Source: Microbulbifer aggregans (GTDB lineage Bacteria > Pseudomonadota > Gammaproteobacteria > Pseudomonadales > Cellvibrionaceae). Taken from it: a DNA stretch of 64,000 nt. The notes under the pieces are model-generated. The model searched no databases and had not been told where the DNA came from. It saw only the letters and a list, made by a program, of their open reading frames with translations. The stretch covers positions 2,821,501 to 2,885,500 of the forward strand of contig NZ_CP014143.1 in the NCBI RefSeq assembly GCF_001750105.1, written 5' to 3'. A program made the translations under genes and the position numbers. This document shows, piece by piece, positions 9,486 to 19,683 of the stretch. How positions within the stretch are numbered: the first letter of the stretch is position 1; each line of letters opens with the position of its first letter.

Positions 9486-9670
9486 CTGCCAGTTAGGTGC
9501 GTTAGTAACGGGTACAGTGGGAATCTGTGCCAGAACTGACAGAACGCCAACAATCGATGGATGTGATCAGCGCCGGTGATGGAAGATTGCCTTTCTGGTA
9601 GTGAAGAATGAGAATAGGCGTCAAAGATCAATAATTTAGGCCAGTCACGAATTGGTCATTAGGTTTGTTC

Positions 9671-10339
9671 ATGTCGGCACTACAGCGATTCACTTTGGCC
9701 CTGCCCTCCACGGGAAATAGAGCCTTTCCGCGCAGTTTGATCGCCTCTGCCGCCGTCGTCGGCGTCTGGCTGTTACTCAATGTTTTGGCATATGGTGCCA
9801 GCTTGCTCCCTTCGACGGAAGAGGAGTCTCTTCTCGCTACGCGTCATTCCACCGGCTCCTCCGCCCGGCAGAGCGCTTCGCTTCCCGGTACCCCATTCTT
9901 CGGAGTGGCCGCCGTTGAACCCACTGCGGAGCCACGGCTTGATCTCGCCAACATCCCGATTACCCAGCTGAACCTGGTGTTGTCCGGTGTGCTGGATAAC
10001 AGCGATGAAAACAAGGCCAGCGCCCTGGTTGCCGAGCGTGGCAAGCCGGCCCAGCGCCTGTTTATTGGTGACAGGCTGCCCGGTGGCGCAGAGCTGTATT
10101 CGGTTGATACTGATCACATCATCTTGCGTCGCAACGGCAAAATGGAGAAGCTGACTTACCCGGATGAGGACGGCCGTCCCAGTGTCCCCCTGCGTAACTT
10201 CACCACCAGTAATCTCGGCAGGCAGGCCGCAGAAGTCAGCGCCGAGAGTGAACAGAACCGTTCGGAAAAACAACAATCAATCCGGGAGCGCCTGGAGCAG
10301 CTCCGCAGTCTTGCGCGGGAGCGCAGGGCAGAACGATAA
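9671..10339 (+). CDS. gspC: Type II secretion system protein C
   Basis: GspC is an inner-membrane protein that links the inner-membrane platform to the GspD secretin. The ATG at 9671 is preferred over an upstream TTG. The 222-residue product has a short cytoplasmic start, one membrane helix (about residues 21-40, with VVGVWLLLNVLAYG), a Ser/Pro-rich linker and the homology region (NLVLSGVLDNSDENKASALVAE onward, about 100-165). The C-terminus is a charged Glu/Arg-rich helix rather than a PDZ domain, resembling the short XcpP type. It is the first gene of the gspC-M operon; 239 bp before it show no other gene. Confidence 0.88.
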   Translation: MSALQRFTLALPSTGNRAFPRSLIASAAVVGVWLLLNVLAYGASLLPSTEEESLLATRHSTGSSARQSASLPGTPFFGVAAVEPTAEPRLDLANIPITQLNLVLSGVLDNSDENKASALVAERGKPAQRLFIGDRLPGGAELYSVDTDHIILRRNGKMEKLTYPDEDGRPSVPLRNFTTSNLGRQAAEVSAESEQNRSEKQQSIRERLEQLRSLARERRAER

Positions 10340-10406
10340 GAAAAATCGACGATCCCGGATCAATCACTTTTTGACAAAGTCCATTTGATAAAGAGCCAGA
10401 TAAATA

Positions 10407-12377
10407 ATGAAGAGGATGTTTATTCATCGGCTGCTCGCAGTCGCGCTAGGATTGCTATTGTCGACTGCGTCACTGGCTCAACCCCCGGAGCGGGTCACGC
10501 TCTCCCTCGATAACGCAGATATCCGCGACCTGATTAACTGGGCGGCGGACTTCACCGGCAAGAACATCATCGTGCACCCCAATGTAAAGGGGAAGGTGAC
10601 AGTGGTGGCCGGTGACCCAATGACGCATGACGAGGCCTTTGACGTCTTCATGTCCGTGCTGCAGGTGAACGGCTTCAGCCTGGTAGAACAGGGCGGGACC
10701 TGGAAGGTGGTCCCTGATGCCCTGGCAAAACAGCAGGCCATCCCCGTCACGGCTGAGGGGGCGCGGGCCCCGGCGGAATCCCTGATGGTGCGGACCATCC
10801 GGGTTGAAAACATCTCTGCCTCGCAACTGATTGCCATGTTGCGCCCCCTGATTCCCCAGACCGGCCATCTGGCGGCTTATGCCGACACCAATACGCTGAT
10901 CATCGCTGACCGTGCGGCGAATATCGAACAGATCGTACGCTTGGTAAAGCAGCTGGACCGTGCCGGTGCGATTGATATCGAGCTGGTGCCGCTGCAGTTC
11001 GCTTCCGCCAAGGAAGTGAAACAGGTACTGAGCGAATTGCTTCAGGGCGGCGGCAAACAGGCAGGCACCGATGTGCAGCCATTGCGTATCGCGGTGGACG
11101 AGCGTTCCAACGCGGTGCTGCTTACCGGGGACCCGGTGACCCGCACACAATTGAAGAATGTGATCCGCCGCCTGGACCAGCCGCTGGACGGTGAGGGCAA
11201 CACAGCGGTGGTCTACGTGCAGTACGCCAATGCCGCGGACCTGAAGCCCATCCTCGAGGGCATGAGTGGCAGCATCCAGAAAACCGAGAAGGATCAGCAG
11301 GCCGCGGATGTTGAAGTGAGCATCCAGGTCAATGAATCCCTGAACTCGCTTGTTCTCACGGCACCGCCGGCCCTGCTGGAAACCATGAAGGGTGTGATCG
11401 CCAAGCTCGACGTGCGGCGGGCCCAGGTGCTGATCGAGGCCATCATCGTTGAAGTGACCGAAGGCGCAGGGAGTGATCTCGGCATCAAATGGATTGCCGG
11501 TGCCAACGATGATGTGGTGGCAGGCTTCAACAACGACGCCTCTCCCAACCCCATCGTGGACGGAGACGGGAATGTGCTGTCTGAATTCAATCCCGCTTCA
11601 CTGAACCCGCTCAACCTGCTTGGCACGGGGCTGAACCTGGGCTATCTCAGCGGCACAGATGTTCGTGCCGTGGTCAATGCGATTGCGACAACCAACAACG
11701 CCAACATCCTCTCCACGCCGACCATCATGGCGCTGGACAATGAGGAGGCGGAGATCCTGGTGGGCCAGAACGTGCCCTTCATTACCGGTGAACAGCTGCT
11801 TTCAGGCAGTAATAACGACCCGTTCACCACGATTCAGCGCCAGGATATCGGTACCACCCTCAAGGTGGTTCCCCGGGTCAACAACAACAATTCCGTGACG
11901 CTGGATATCGAGCAGAAGGTCGAAAACGTCCTGCCGTTCGCCGAAGGGGCGACCGGAGCCTCCGACATCGTGACGAGTAAACGAGAGATCCGCACCCGGG
12001 TGTTGATCGATGATGGAGCGATTCTGGTGCTCGGTGGCCTGATCGAAGACCAGGTGAGTGAAACTGCGTCCAAGGTGCCCCTGCTGGGTGACCTGCCGGG
12101 TATCGGGCGCTTATTCCGCTCGAGCAGCAAAGATGTCAGCAAGACCAACCTGATGGTCTTCCTGCGTCCGAAGATTCTCAGCACCCAGATTGCAGGCTAT
12201 GAGGAAACCCGTGAGCGCTATCTGGATCTGCAGGAGAAGCAGTTCCGCATTCGCGACAAGACCAGCGTGATCTGGGATTGGCACCGCGGTGATGTATTGC
12301 CGGACCTGCTGCCCCCGACTGGAAATTACGACGAGGGCGACAACGGACCGGTCGAGGTACTTGAGGTAGAAAAATGA
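10407..12377 (+). CDS. gspD: Type II secretion system secretin D
   Basis: GspD forms the outer-membrane channel of the type II system. The 656-residue protein has a signal peptide ending TASLAQ near residue 25, an N0 domain ([20 protein letters not shown]), three N1-N3 repeats, and the secretin core with [13 protein letters not shown], the gate region [27 protein letters not shown], and the closing [18 protein letters not shown] motif. A C-terminal tail of about 70 residues beyond the core may be an S-domain for pilotin binding. Its stop codon overlaps the start of gspE by four bases. Confidence 0.95.
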   Translation: MKRMFIHRLLAVALGLLLSTASLAQPPERVTLSLDNADIRDLINWAADFTGKNIIVHPNVKGKVTVVAGDPMTHDEAFDVFMSVLQVNGFSLVEQGGTWKVVPDALAKQQAIPVTAEGARAPAESLMVRTIRVENISASQLIAMLRPLIPQTGHLAAYADTNTLIIADRAANIEQIVRLVKQLDRAGAIDIELVPLQFASAKEVKQVLSELLQGGGKQAGTDVQPLRIAVDERSNAVLLTGDPVTRTQLKNVIRRLDQPLDGEGNTAVVYVQYANAADLKPILEGMSGSIQKTEKDQQAADVEVSIQVNESLNSLVLTAPPALLETMKGVIAKLDVRRAQVLIEAIIVEVTEGAGSDLGIKWIAGANDDVVAGFNNDASPNPIVDGDGNVLSEFNPASLNPLNLLGTGLNLGYLSGTDVRAVVNAIATTNNANILSTPTIMALDNEEAEILVGQNVPFITGEQLLSGSNNDPFTTIQRQDIGTTLKVVPRVNNNNSVTLDIEQKVENVLPFAEGATGASDIVTSKREIRTRVLIDDGAILVLGGLIEDQVSETASKVPLLGDLPGIGRLFRSSSKDVSKTNLMVFLRPKILSTQIAGYEETRERYLDLQEKQFRIRDKTSVIWDWHRGDVLPDLLPPTGNYDEGDNGPVEVLEVEK

Positions 12378-13870
12378 CCGTAGAAACGGCCTCCGCTGAA
12401 CCTGCAATCAAGCGTCTTCCCTACGCTTTTGCCAAGCGGCACCGGGTGTTGCTGGTGTCGGGGGAAGGGGAATCGCGGTGTCAGTACGTAGCACCGCTCA
12501 ATCCCAGTGTGCTGGCTGAAGTCCAGCGACTGTGTGGATTCCCGCTGGATATCGAGGCCGTTCAGGAAGAGACCTTTCAATCAGCCCTGCAGCAAGAGTA
12601 CGAAAACCGCGAGGGCGGTAACCTCTCGGATGTTGAGGGGCTCGGGGACGATCTGGACCTGGCCGCCGTCGCCGATTCACTGCCGGAAACCGAAGACCTG
12701 CTGGAGCAGGAGGATGATGCGCCGATCGTCCGCTTGATCAACGCGATTTTTGCCGAGTCGCTCAAGCAGGGTGCCTCGGACATCCATATCGAGACATTTG
12801 AAAAGAGGCTGGTGGTGCGCTTTCGTGTCGACGGCGTGCTGCGCGAAGTTTTGCAGCCCCGCCGGGCGCTGGCACCATTGCTCGTCTCCCGTATCAAGGT
12901 GATGGCCAAACTGGATATTGCCGAGAAGCGGGTGCCACAGGATGGCCGGATTTCCCTGTTGATGGGCGGCCGCGAGGTGGACGTGCGGGTTTCGACCATG
13001 CCGTCCAGCGCCGGTGAGCGCGTGGTGATGCGCCTGCTGGATAAGCAGGCGGGCAAGATGGACCTGACCAAGCTCGGCATGGCCGGTCGCGATCTGAAAA
13101 TCATGAACGAGCTGCTCGGACGACCGCACGGCATTCTGCTTGTTACGGGTCCCACCGGTTCCGGTAAGACAACCACCCTCTACGCCGGTCTCGGCAGTAT
13201 CAACAACCGTGAGAAAAACATTCTCACGGTCGAGGACCCGGTTGAATACAACCTCGAGGGTGTGGGTCAGACTCAGGTCAATACCAAGGCCGATATGACC
13301 TTTGCCCGCGGTTTGCGCGCGATCCTGCGTCAGGATCCGGATGTGGTGATGGTCGGTGAGATCCGCGACCTGGAAACCATGCAGATCGCTATTCAGGCAT
13401 CCCTGACCGGGCACCTGGTCCTTTCAACCCTGCACACCAACACCGCCCTGGGCGCGGTCACACGGTTGGTGGATATGGGTATCGAGCCTTTCCTGCTGTC
13501 CTCGAGCCTGATTGGAGTTTTGGCCCAGCGGCTTGTCCGCGTACTGTGCCCCGAGTGCAAGCAGCCCCATGTGATGGATGCCGGCGAGCGGCGCCTGCTG
13601 AATGTGCAGGGAGAGGCTGAGGGCATTATTTACCGACCTTCCGGCTGCGAACACTGCAACCACAGTGGTTATGTTGGTCGGGTGGGCATCTATGAGCTGG
13701 TGCCGGTTAACGAGACCATGCGACAGCTGATTCACGACCGGGCCTCTGAGAGCGCACTGGTACTTGAGGCGCGCAAAGTAGCCCCCAGTATTCGTGACGA
13801 TGGTATAGCCAAGGTGCTGGCCGGTATCACTTCCCTGGAGGAAGTGCTGCGTGTCACCCAGGAGTCCTGA
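12374..13870 (+). CDS. gspE: Type II secretion ATPase E
   Basis: GspE is the hexameric cytoplasmic ATPase that powers pseudopilus assembly. The 498-residue protein has the N1E domain that contacts GspL, a Walker A motif GPTGSGKTT near residue 260, an Asp box and Walker B region ([12 protein letters not shown]) near 320, and a zinc-binding tetracysteine module (CPEC near 392 and CEHC near 424) typical of GspE. The ATG overlaps the gspD stop (ATGA). The gspF GTG follows two bases after its stop. Confidence 0.96.
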   Translation: MTVETASAEPAIKRLPYAFAKRHRVLLVSGEGESRCQYVAPLNPSVLAEVQRLCGFPLDIEAVQEETFQSALQQEYENREGGNLSDVEGLGDDLDLAAVADSLPETEDLLEQEDDAPIVRLINAIFAESLKQGASDIHIETFEKRLVVRFRVDGVLREVLQPRRALAPLLVSRIKVMAKLDIAEKRVPQDGRISLLMGGREVDVRVSTMPSSAGERVVMRLLDKQAGKMDLTKLGMAGRDLKIMNELLGRPHGILLVTGPTGSGKTTTLYAGLGSINNREKNILTVEDPVEYNLEGVGQTQVNTKADMTFARGLRAILRQDPDVVMVGEIRDLETMQIAIQASLTGHLVLSTLHTNTALGAVTRLVDMGIEPFLLSSSLIGVLAQRLVRVLCPECKQPHVMDAGERRLLNVQGEAEGIIYRPSGCEHCNHSGYVGRVGIYELVPVNETMRQLIHDRASESALVLEARKVAPSIRDDGIAKVLAGITSLEEVLRVTQES

Positions 13871-13872
13871 CT

Positions 13873-15090
13873 GTGGCCGCTTTTGAGTACATCGCGCTCA
13901 CCGATTCCGGACGCAAAAACCGCGGTACGCTTGAGGCGGATAGCGCCAAGGCTGCCCGCCAGCAGCTGCGAGCCCGCGGCCTGGTCCCCCTGGAGGTGGG
14001 GCCTTCGACGGAGTCCTCCACCACTGGCGGTGCCTCGCTCCTGTCCGGCAGCCCTGGCCTCAGTGTGAAGAACCTGGCGCTGCTGACGCGCCAGATTGCC
14101 ACGTTGCTGCGAGCCGGGATCCCGTTGGAGGAGACCCTGAGCGCGATTGCCAACCAGACCCGCAATGCAAAGATCCGCCGCATTGTACTGGCCGTTCGCG
14201 GCAAGATTCTCGAAGGGCACAGCTTTGCCCAGGCGCTCGGTAACTTTCCGCGCGCTTTCCCCAAACTCTATCGGGCAACCGTGGAAGCCGGTGAGCATTC
14301 CGGCCACCTCGATGACGTTCTCGAGCGCCTGAGCGAGTATGTGGAAAACCAGCAGAAATTCCGCCAGAAAGTTCAGTTGGCACTGATCTATCCGCTGGTT
14401 CTGGTGTTTGTCTGCGTGCTGGTAGTGACTGGTTTGATGGTTTACGTAGTGCCGGATGTGATTGAAGTATTCACCGGCACCGGGCAGGTGTTGCCATTGC
14501 CCACACGCATTCTGGTATCGATCAGTGATTTCATTGCCGCCTGGGGCTGGCTGGTACCGCCGGCACTGATCGCCCTGGGTATCGGCATTGCAATGATGCT
14601 GCGACAACCCGCCGTCCGTTACCGTTTCCACCACCGACTATTGGAGTTGCCAGTCATCGGCTGGCTTGTTCGCGGTGCACAGAGTGCGCGCTATGTCGGC
14701 ACACTGGCAATCCTCACCGGCAGCAGCGTACCACTGGTCCAGGCCATGGGGATCGCAAGTGGCGTGATGAGCAATGAGTTCCTGAAGGGGCGCCTGCAGA
14801 GTGCACAGAAGTTTGTGCGTGAGGGGGGCAGCCTGCGCAAAGCGCTGGAAGATGTCGAATATTTCCCGCCCATGATGATTTATATGATCGCCAGTGGTGA
14901 GTCGTCCGGCTCACTGGACGAGATGCTCGGGCGGGCAGCGGAGTCTCAGGAGCAGGATCTGCAGGGCGCTGTAACGGCGTTCGTGAGCCTTTTTGAGCCG
15001 GCGATGTTGCTGCTGATGGCAGCCATTGTCCTCTTTATCGTGATGGCGATCATGATGCCGATCATGAGTATGAATCAGATGGTCGTCTAA
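13873..15090 (+). CDS. gspF: Type II secretion inner-membrane platform protein F
   Basis: GspF is the polytopic platform protein that couples GspE to pseudopilin addition. The 405-residue protein starts with GTG (VAAFEYIALTDSGRKNRG), has two cytoplasmic GspF domains with the repeated motif ending EAGEHSGHLDDVLERLSEY and SGESSGSLDEMLGRAAE, and three membrane segments near 170, 225 and at the C-terminus (AMLLLMAAIVLFIVMAIMMP). The length is standard. Confidence 0.95.
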   Translation: MAAFEYIALTDSGRKNRGTLEADSAKAARQQLRARGLVPLEVGPSTESSTTGGASLLSGSPGLSVKNLALLTRQIATLLRAGIPLEETLSAIANQTRNAKIRRIVLAVRGKILEGHSFAQALGNFPRAFPKLYRATVEAGEHSGHLDDVLERLSEYVENQQKFRQKVQLALIYPLVLVFVCVLVVTGLMVYVVPDVIEVFTGTGQVLPLPTRILVSISDFIAAWGWLVPPALIALGIGIAMMLRQPAVRYRFHHRLLELPVIGWLVRGAQSARYVGTLAILTGSSVPLVQAMGIASGVMSNEFLKGRLQSAQKFVREGGSLRKALEDVEYFPPMMIYMIASGESSGSLDEMLGRAAESQEQDLQGAVTAFVSLFEPAMLLLMAAIVLFIVMAIMMPIMSMNQMVV

Positions 15091-15165
15091 CCGGGCGCGC
15101 CCGATTGGACGGCCAAATCAGCGCGCAGAAGCGCAAAGAAGAGAACCGTGACAGAGAGTGATGTT

Positions 15166-15594
15166 ATGAAAAATCTGCGAAAAAGCGGCGGCTTTACACT
15201 GATCGAGATTATGGTCGTGATCGTGATTCTCGGGGTGCTCGGTGCCCTGGTGGTGCCCAATATCATGGGGCGTACCGGTGAGGCGCGCATGAAGGCGGCG
15301 GTAGCAGATTTGCGCGCCATCGAGACTGCATTGGACATGTACCGGATGGATAACTTTGTCTATCCGAGTTCCGAACAGGGGCTCCAGGCACTGGTCACCA
15401 AGCCCAGTGGTTTTCCCGAGGCCAAGAACTGGACCCAGCCCTATCTGAAGCGTGAAGCGAAGGATCCGTGGGGCAATGAATATCAGTACGTCAGCCCGGG
15501 CAGCGAGGGCCCTTACGACCTGTTCAGCCTCGGTGCCGATGGCAAGCCCGGTGGCGAGGGTGAGGCTGCTGATCTGTTTGCCTCTGAGCTCTGA
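15166..15594 (+). CDS. gspG: Major pseudopilin G
   Basis: GspG is the main subunit of the type II pseudopilus. The type IV prepilin leader MKNLRKSGG is cut before FTLIEIMVVIVILGVLG by the prepilin peptidase GspO, not encoded here. The C-terminal half carries the calcium-site region (DPWGNEYQYVSPGSEGPYDLFSLGADGKPGGEGEAADL) typical of GspG. An in-frame GTG at 15148 with AGAAGAG before it would add six residues; I chose the ATG because it gives the usual leader length. Confidence 0.94.
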   Translation: MKNLRKSGGFTLIEIMVVIVILGVLGALVVPNIMGRTGEARMKAAVADLRAIETALDMYRMDNFVYPSSEQGLQALVTKPSGFPEAKNWTQPYLKREAKDPWGNEYQYVSPGSEGPYDLFSLGADGKPGGEGEAADLFASEL

Positions 15595-15614
15595 TCGCTA
15601 GAAGGCCGCTTGCC

Positions 15615-16187
15615 ATGAAAGCGTTGCCGGGCCGCCATCGCGGCTTCACCCTGATCGAATTGTTGGTAGTGATCGTTATCATTGCCGTGCTCGCTGGCAT
15701 GGCGGTGGTTTCACTCGGTGGCGCCGGTGGCAGGGCCTGGAGTGCAGAGGTGCAACGCCTGGCCAACCTGTTGCAGTTGGTGGCCGACCGGGCTTTGATC
15801 GACAAGGCGCATTACGGTGTGGTGTTCGAGCCGGACAGTTACAGCGTTGTGCGTTTCGATCCCATTACCATGACCTGGGAATCCCTTGGCGAAGCGGCAC
15901 AGGGCACTGCTGCGGCTCGTTTCGCGTCACACCAACTCCCCGACAATATCCGTCTCGAGGTGCTGTCCGAGGCGGAAATGCCTGTTACTGCTCCTGCGGA
16001 GTTCGCTGCCGACCGCCGCAATGATGAAAAACCTATTCCCCAGTTTGTGTCCCTGTCCAGCGGCGAAGTGCTCCCGGCGGAGCTGGCTGTCCTCCTGTTG
16101 GAGGGAGGCCGCGTGCAGCGTGAAGCCCGGATGAATTACAGCAGTCTCAACGGGCTGGAATTGCAGTGGGGCGCCAACGATGAGTAA
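15615..16187 (+). CDS. gspH: Minor pseudopilin H
   Basis: The 190-residue protein has a prepilin leader (MKALPGRHRG cut before FTLIELLVVIVIIAVLAG) and a C-terminal region matching the GspH group, with a Trp-containing middle (PITMTWESLGEAAQG). GspH is a minor pseudopilin near the tip of the pseudopilus. Its end overlaps the gspI start by eight bases. Confidence 0.9.
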   Translation: MKALPGRHRGFTLIELLVVIVIIAVLAGMAVVSLGGAGGRAWSAEVQRLANLLQLVADRALIDKAHYGVVFEPDSYSVVRFDPITMTWESLGEAAQGTAAARFASHQLPDNIRLEVLSEAEMPVTAPAEFAADRRNDEKPIPQFVSLSSGEVLPAELAVLLLEGGRVQREARMNYSSLNGLELQWGANDE

Positions 16188-16551
16188 GCAGCGCGGTTTT
16201 ACGCTGATCGAAGTGCTGGTGGCGCTGACCATCTTTGGCGTGATCGCCGCAAGCGTGCTCAGGACCATGCAGGAGAGCGTGCGTACGCAGGCTTTTCTGG
16301 AAGAGCGGCTGGCTGCCAACTGGGTGGCACAGCAGGTATTGGCAGAAATTCGACTGCAGTCCCCCTGGCCGCCACTGGGAAGAAAGTCTGAGCGGATTAT
16401 TCAGGGGCAAAGCGAGTGGGTGGTGACGGCCAATGTTGAAGACACCAAAGAGCCGCGCCTTCGTCAGATCAGCATCGAAGTGATGCGACCGGATGCAGAG
16501 AATCCCACCCTGACACTGGACGCCTGGGCGGCACAGGAGCCAAAGCAATGA
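16180..16551 (+). CDS. gspI: Minor pseudopilin I
   Basis: The 123-residue product starts MSKQRG followed by the cut site and FTLIEVLVALTIFGVIAASVL. The NWVAQQVLAEIRLQ segment and short total length are typical of GspI, the minor pseudopilin that starts the GspI-J-K tip complex. It overlaps gspH and gspJ. Confidence 0.92.
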   Translation: MSKQRGFTLIEVLVALTIFGVIAASVLRTMQESVRTQAFLEERLAANWVAQQVLAEIRLQSPWPPLGRKSERIIQGQSEWVVTANVEDTKEPRLRQISIEVMRPDAENPTLTLDAWAAQEPKQ

Positions 16552-17309
16552 GGCGCCAACATGGCTTTACGCTGATCGAGATGATGGTGGTGCTGACCAT
16601 CGTCTCTGTGATCAGCATGGGGTCGTATGCCCTCATTGACACCCTGAATGGCACCGATCGCATGCTCACGGAGCGAGCGGAACAGATGCGCCGCTTCTCC
16701 ATGGCCATGTATCGTATGGAGGATGACCTCCGCCAGCTAACGGCCAGGCCGGTGAAGAATGCCTACAGCGGCTACGAGCCAGCCCTGCGGGGCGATGTAG
16801 ACGAGCTGGAGTTTACCCGTCTGGGGGCGGCGAACCTTACCGGTGAGCCCCGCGGGGAACTGCTGCGTCTGAGTTACAGCCTGGGTTTCGCGGAGGAGGA
16901 GACCACTCTCGAGGAGGCGGGCGCCTTGCTGTTGCGCAGTCGCTGGCGTGTCCTGGACCGGGCGCCGGATACCGAGCCGGTCCCCGAGCCGCTGTTGCTC
17001 GGCGTCGAGACGCTGGGCTTCCGGTATTACGACCCCGACACCAAGGTCTGGTTGGCGGAGTGGCCACCGGTGGATAGTCGCAGTCTGGGGAGCACGCTCG
17101 AAACCCGGCTTCCGGCCGCGATTGAACTGACGTTGCAGACCAGCGCCGGGGAAATCCGTCGCGTGTTCCCCCTGAACCGCTATGAAATGCTGGGCTCTAC
17201 AGGTTCGGATGAAGATGGTGAGGCGGGCGCGCCTGAGGGGGCTGACGGTGAGCCAGGAGAGGAAAACCCGGGAGAGCAGGGTGGTACTGAGACGGAGGCC
17301 GGGCAGTGA
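16548..17309 (+). CDS. gspJ: Minor pseudopilin J
   Basis: The 253-residue protein starts MRRQHG before FTLIEMMVVLTIVSVISMG, then carries the GspJ core (RMEDDLRQLTARPVK, LLRLSYSLG, LGFRYYDPDTKVWLAEWP). It joins GspI and GspK at the pseudopilus tip. The C-terminal 45 residues are an acidic Gly/Glu-rich tail with repeated GEE and GTE elements that exceeds the usual GspJ length; it is probably disordered. It overlaps the gspI stop and the gspK start. Confidence 0.92.
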   Translation: MRRQHGFTLIEMMVVLTIVSVISMGSYALIDTLNGTDRMLTERAEQMRRFSMAMYRMEDDLRQLTARPVKNAYSGYEPALRGDVDELEFTRLGAANLTGEPRGELLRLSYSLGFAEEETTLEEAGALLLRSRWRVLDRAPDTEPVPEPLLLGVETLGFRYYDPDTKVWLAEWPPVDSRSLGSTLETRLPAAIELTLQTSAGEIRRVFPLNRYEMLGSTGSDEDGEAGAPEGADGEPGEENPGEQGGTETEAGQ

Positions 17310-18319
17310 TGGGTTTACGTCCTTCGTCCAGCCTCGGTCGCCAACGGGGTGTGGCCCTGATTACCGTACTGCTGGTGCTGGTGATTGCCGTTGCGGCCCT
17401 GACACACACGATTACCCGTAACCGCATAGCAGTAACCCGAACCGGAGCGCTGCTCGCCAATACCCAGCTGGCCGAGTTTGTAGGCGGCGCAGAGGCATGG
17501 GCGCGGATTGCCCTGGAGCGGGATTTCGAGCAGGACAAAGAGGAGCCGAATTCGGCTGACACGGCTGAGGAGGCCTGGGCGGTACCAGCGCTTTCCTTCA
17601 ATCCGGATAACGGAAAAATGCGCATTAATATCAAGGAGTTACACTCCTGCTTTAATGTGAATAATTTGACCGATGCAGGTCAGGAGTCTGAGCAAAAGCA
17701 GTTTTTCGATCGGCTGGTGCGCAACCTGACTGGTAAAGCCGATCTTGCGCGGGCGATTGAGGATTGGGTCGACAGTGGCGATACCCCGCTGGCTCCGGGC
17801 ACCGAAGATGACGGCTACCTGGGTCGGGAGGTGGCGCACCGGACTCCGGACGCGCCGATTACCGATATTTCCGAGCTGGCGGCGGTCGTGGGAATGGAGC
17901 CGGAAGACTGGCAGGCGCTGCGTCCCTATCTGTGCGCGCTGCCCGAAACAGGGACTGCCATCAACGTCAATTTCGCTCCCCCAGAGATTCTTGCGGCCAT
18001 TGAGCCCCAGGCTCGGGTGACGGAACTGGAAAGCTTCCGCGAGGCTGATGGTGTTTTCACAGAACGGGAGCAGCTCGAAGCGTACGGTCTCAACAGTGCG
18101 CCCGGGCTCGTTTTTCATAGTCGCTATTTTCTGGCCCGGATAGCGGTGCAGCTGGGGGATCAGGGGGATCATCAGCAATACTGGGAGTCGCTCCTGCAGC
18201 TGGATGAGCGCCGTGGGCTGGTGCGCGTAGTACAGCGCCAGCGCCGCCCTTTTGCGGTAGCACAGATGGGTGAATTATTGGGTGAGGCAGTTTCTGAGGT
18301 CTCCCAAAAAACCAATTAA
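17309..18319 (+). CDS. gspK: Minor pseudopilin K
   Basis: GspK caps the pseudopilus. The ATG at 17309 overlaps the gspJ stop (TGATG); a GTG codon directly before it is an alternative. The protein has a leader ending QRG before VALITVLLVLVIAVAAL, lacking Glu at +5 as is normal for GspK, and the long alpha domain with FNVNNL, IEDWVDSGDTPLAPGTEDDGYL and INVNFAPPEIL. These motifs are characteristic. Confidence 0.93.
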   Translation: MGLRPSSSLGRQRGVALITVLLVLVIAVAALTHTITRNRIAVTRTGALLANTQLAEFVGGAEAWARIALERDFEQDKEEPNSADTAEEAWAVPALSFNPDNGKMRINIKELHSCFNVNNLTDAGQESEQKQFFDRLVRNLTGKADLARAIEDWVDSGDTPLAPGTEDDGYLGREVAHRTPDAPITDISELAAVVGMEPEDWQALRPYLCALPETGTAINVNFAPPEILAAIEPQARVTELESFREADGVFTEREQLEAYGLNSAPGLVFHSRYFLARIAVQLGDQGDHQQYWESLLQLDERRGLVRVVQRQRRPFAVAQMGELLGEAVSEVSQKTN

Positions 18320-18324
18320 ATCAT

Positions 18325-19644
18325 ATGGTTATGACTAAAACATCAAGCCCTGCTAAAGGGCGTTCAAACACCGCCGGTGAGACCCGGCTACTGCGTCTTG
18401 CGGAGATGCCCGGCGAATCGAGTGTCGGGCTGTCTCAGTGGTCGGACGGTAGCTGGCGCCAATGTGCTTTGCCTGAATCTCTGCGTACGGCATTTCATCT
18501 GCCTGAGACTGGCGCACAAAATGATGAGCTGTTACCACCGAGTATTGCGGAGGGGGATAAAGTACTCCTGCTGCTTCCGGGGCATTGGGTCTGGAGTGGT
18601 ACCGAGCAGATACCCAAAGCTGCCCGGCGTCAGCCCCAGGCTGTTGGCTATATGGTGGAAGAGCGTCTCGCGGGGGATGTTGAAGACCTGCATTTTCTCT
18701 GTCAGCCGCGAAGCGGTGAACTGTGTACCGTTTATGCCGTGGATCGCGAGAGAATGGCTGCTGTATCTGCGGCGCTCAGCGGATTGGGCTGGTCGGTGCT
18801 GGCGGTCATTCCGGAATACCAGCTCCTCGATAGTGGTGAGGAAGGTGACATTCTCTGGCTTGATGGTGAGCACGCTCACCTGTGGCAGGGACAGGGGCAT
18901 GGCATATCGCTTCGCCGCCAATACCTCAAGCCAGTGCTCGAAAGCCTGGCCTTGAGTAGCAACGACGGTTCCTCCGAGCCGGACGGTGGTGTTGTCAGCC
19001 CAACTCTCAAAGTGCTGGGTAAAGTCGACGAGCTGTTCGAAGCCGAGCTGCGGATCCTCTTTGGTGATCGGCTCGAATTCCACAGGGAGCAGCCCGAAGC
19101 GCAGCTCGTAGCTGCTGCCAAAGCAGCGCAGTTGGCCAATCTGCTGTGCGGTGAGTTCAAGCCGGCGGAACCGACCTCCGAGCGGCACTGGTGGGCATTG
19201 CCCGCAAAGGTGGCTGCGGCATGTTTTGTACTCCAGCTACTGCTATTTGTGGGGGCAGGGACCTACAGCAATTGGCGTGCTGCTGCCATCGAGAAAGAGG
19301 CTCAGGCGCTGTTTTCCGAGCTGTTTCCCAACGACACCCCGCGTGCAGACATCAGGCGCCAGGTGGAGGGTTACCTCCGACAGTCCTCAGCTGGCGGCGG
19401 TACCTTTGCGAACATGCTCCAGCACCTGAGCCAGGTCTGGGCGCAGAGTCGCAGCCAGGGGTTGCGACTGCAGTCGCTGCGCTTTGATGGCACCCGCGGT
19501 GACATGGTGTTGCAGCTGCAGGCCAAGAACCTCTCCGATCTGGACACCGTTGTTGGCCAGCTCTCTGCTGGCCCGGTCCGTGCGGAACTGCTTGCAGCAA
19601 ACGAGCTGGAAGATGGCGTTTCTGGTCGAATCCGTCTCCGCTAA
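18325..19644 (+). CDS. gspL: Type II secretion protein L
   Basis: GspL anchors the GspE ATPase to the inner membrane. The 439-residue protein has a large actin-like cytoplasmic domain (LLRLAEMP...LLLLPGHWVWSGTEQIPK, YMVEERLAGDVEDLHF), one membrane helix near residues 290-312 (VAAACFVLQLLLFVGAG) and a ferredoxin-like periplasmic domain ending in RIRLR. It starts 5 bp after gspK. A second ATG two codons later (18331) is possible. Confidence 0.9.
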   Translation: MVMTKTSSPAKGRSNTAGETRLLRLAEMPGESSVGLSQWSDGSWRQCALPESLRTAFHLPETGAQNDELLPPSIAEGDKVLLLLPGHWVWSGTEQIPKAARRQPQAVGYMVEERLAGDVEDLHFLCQPRSGELCTVYAVDRERMAAVSAALSGLGWSVLAVIPEYQLLDSGEEGDILWLDGEHAHLWQGQGHGISLRRQYLKPVLESLALSSNDGSSEPDGGVVSPTLKVLGKVDELFEAELRILFGDRLEFHREQPEAQLVAAAKAAQLANLLCGEFKPAEPTSERHWWALPAKVAAACFVLQLLLFVGAGTYSNWRAAAIEKEAQALFSELFPNDTPRADIRRQVEGYLRQSSAGGGTFANMLQHLSQVWAQSRSQGLRLQSLRFDGTRGDMVLQLQAKNLSDLDTVVGQLSAGPVRAELLAANELEDGVSGRIRLR

Positions 19645-19683
19645 GGGCGTGAGATCCGCTGAAATTAACGAAGTAATCGAACT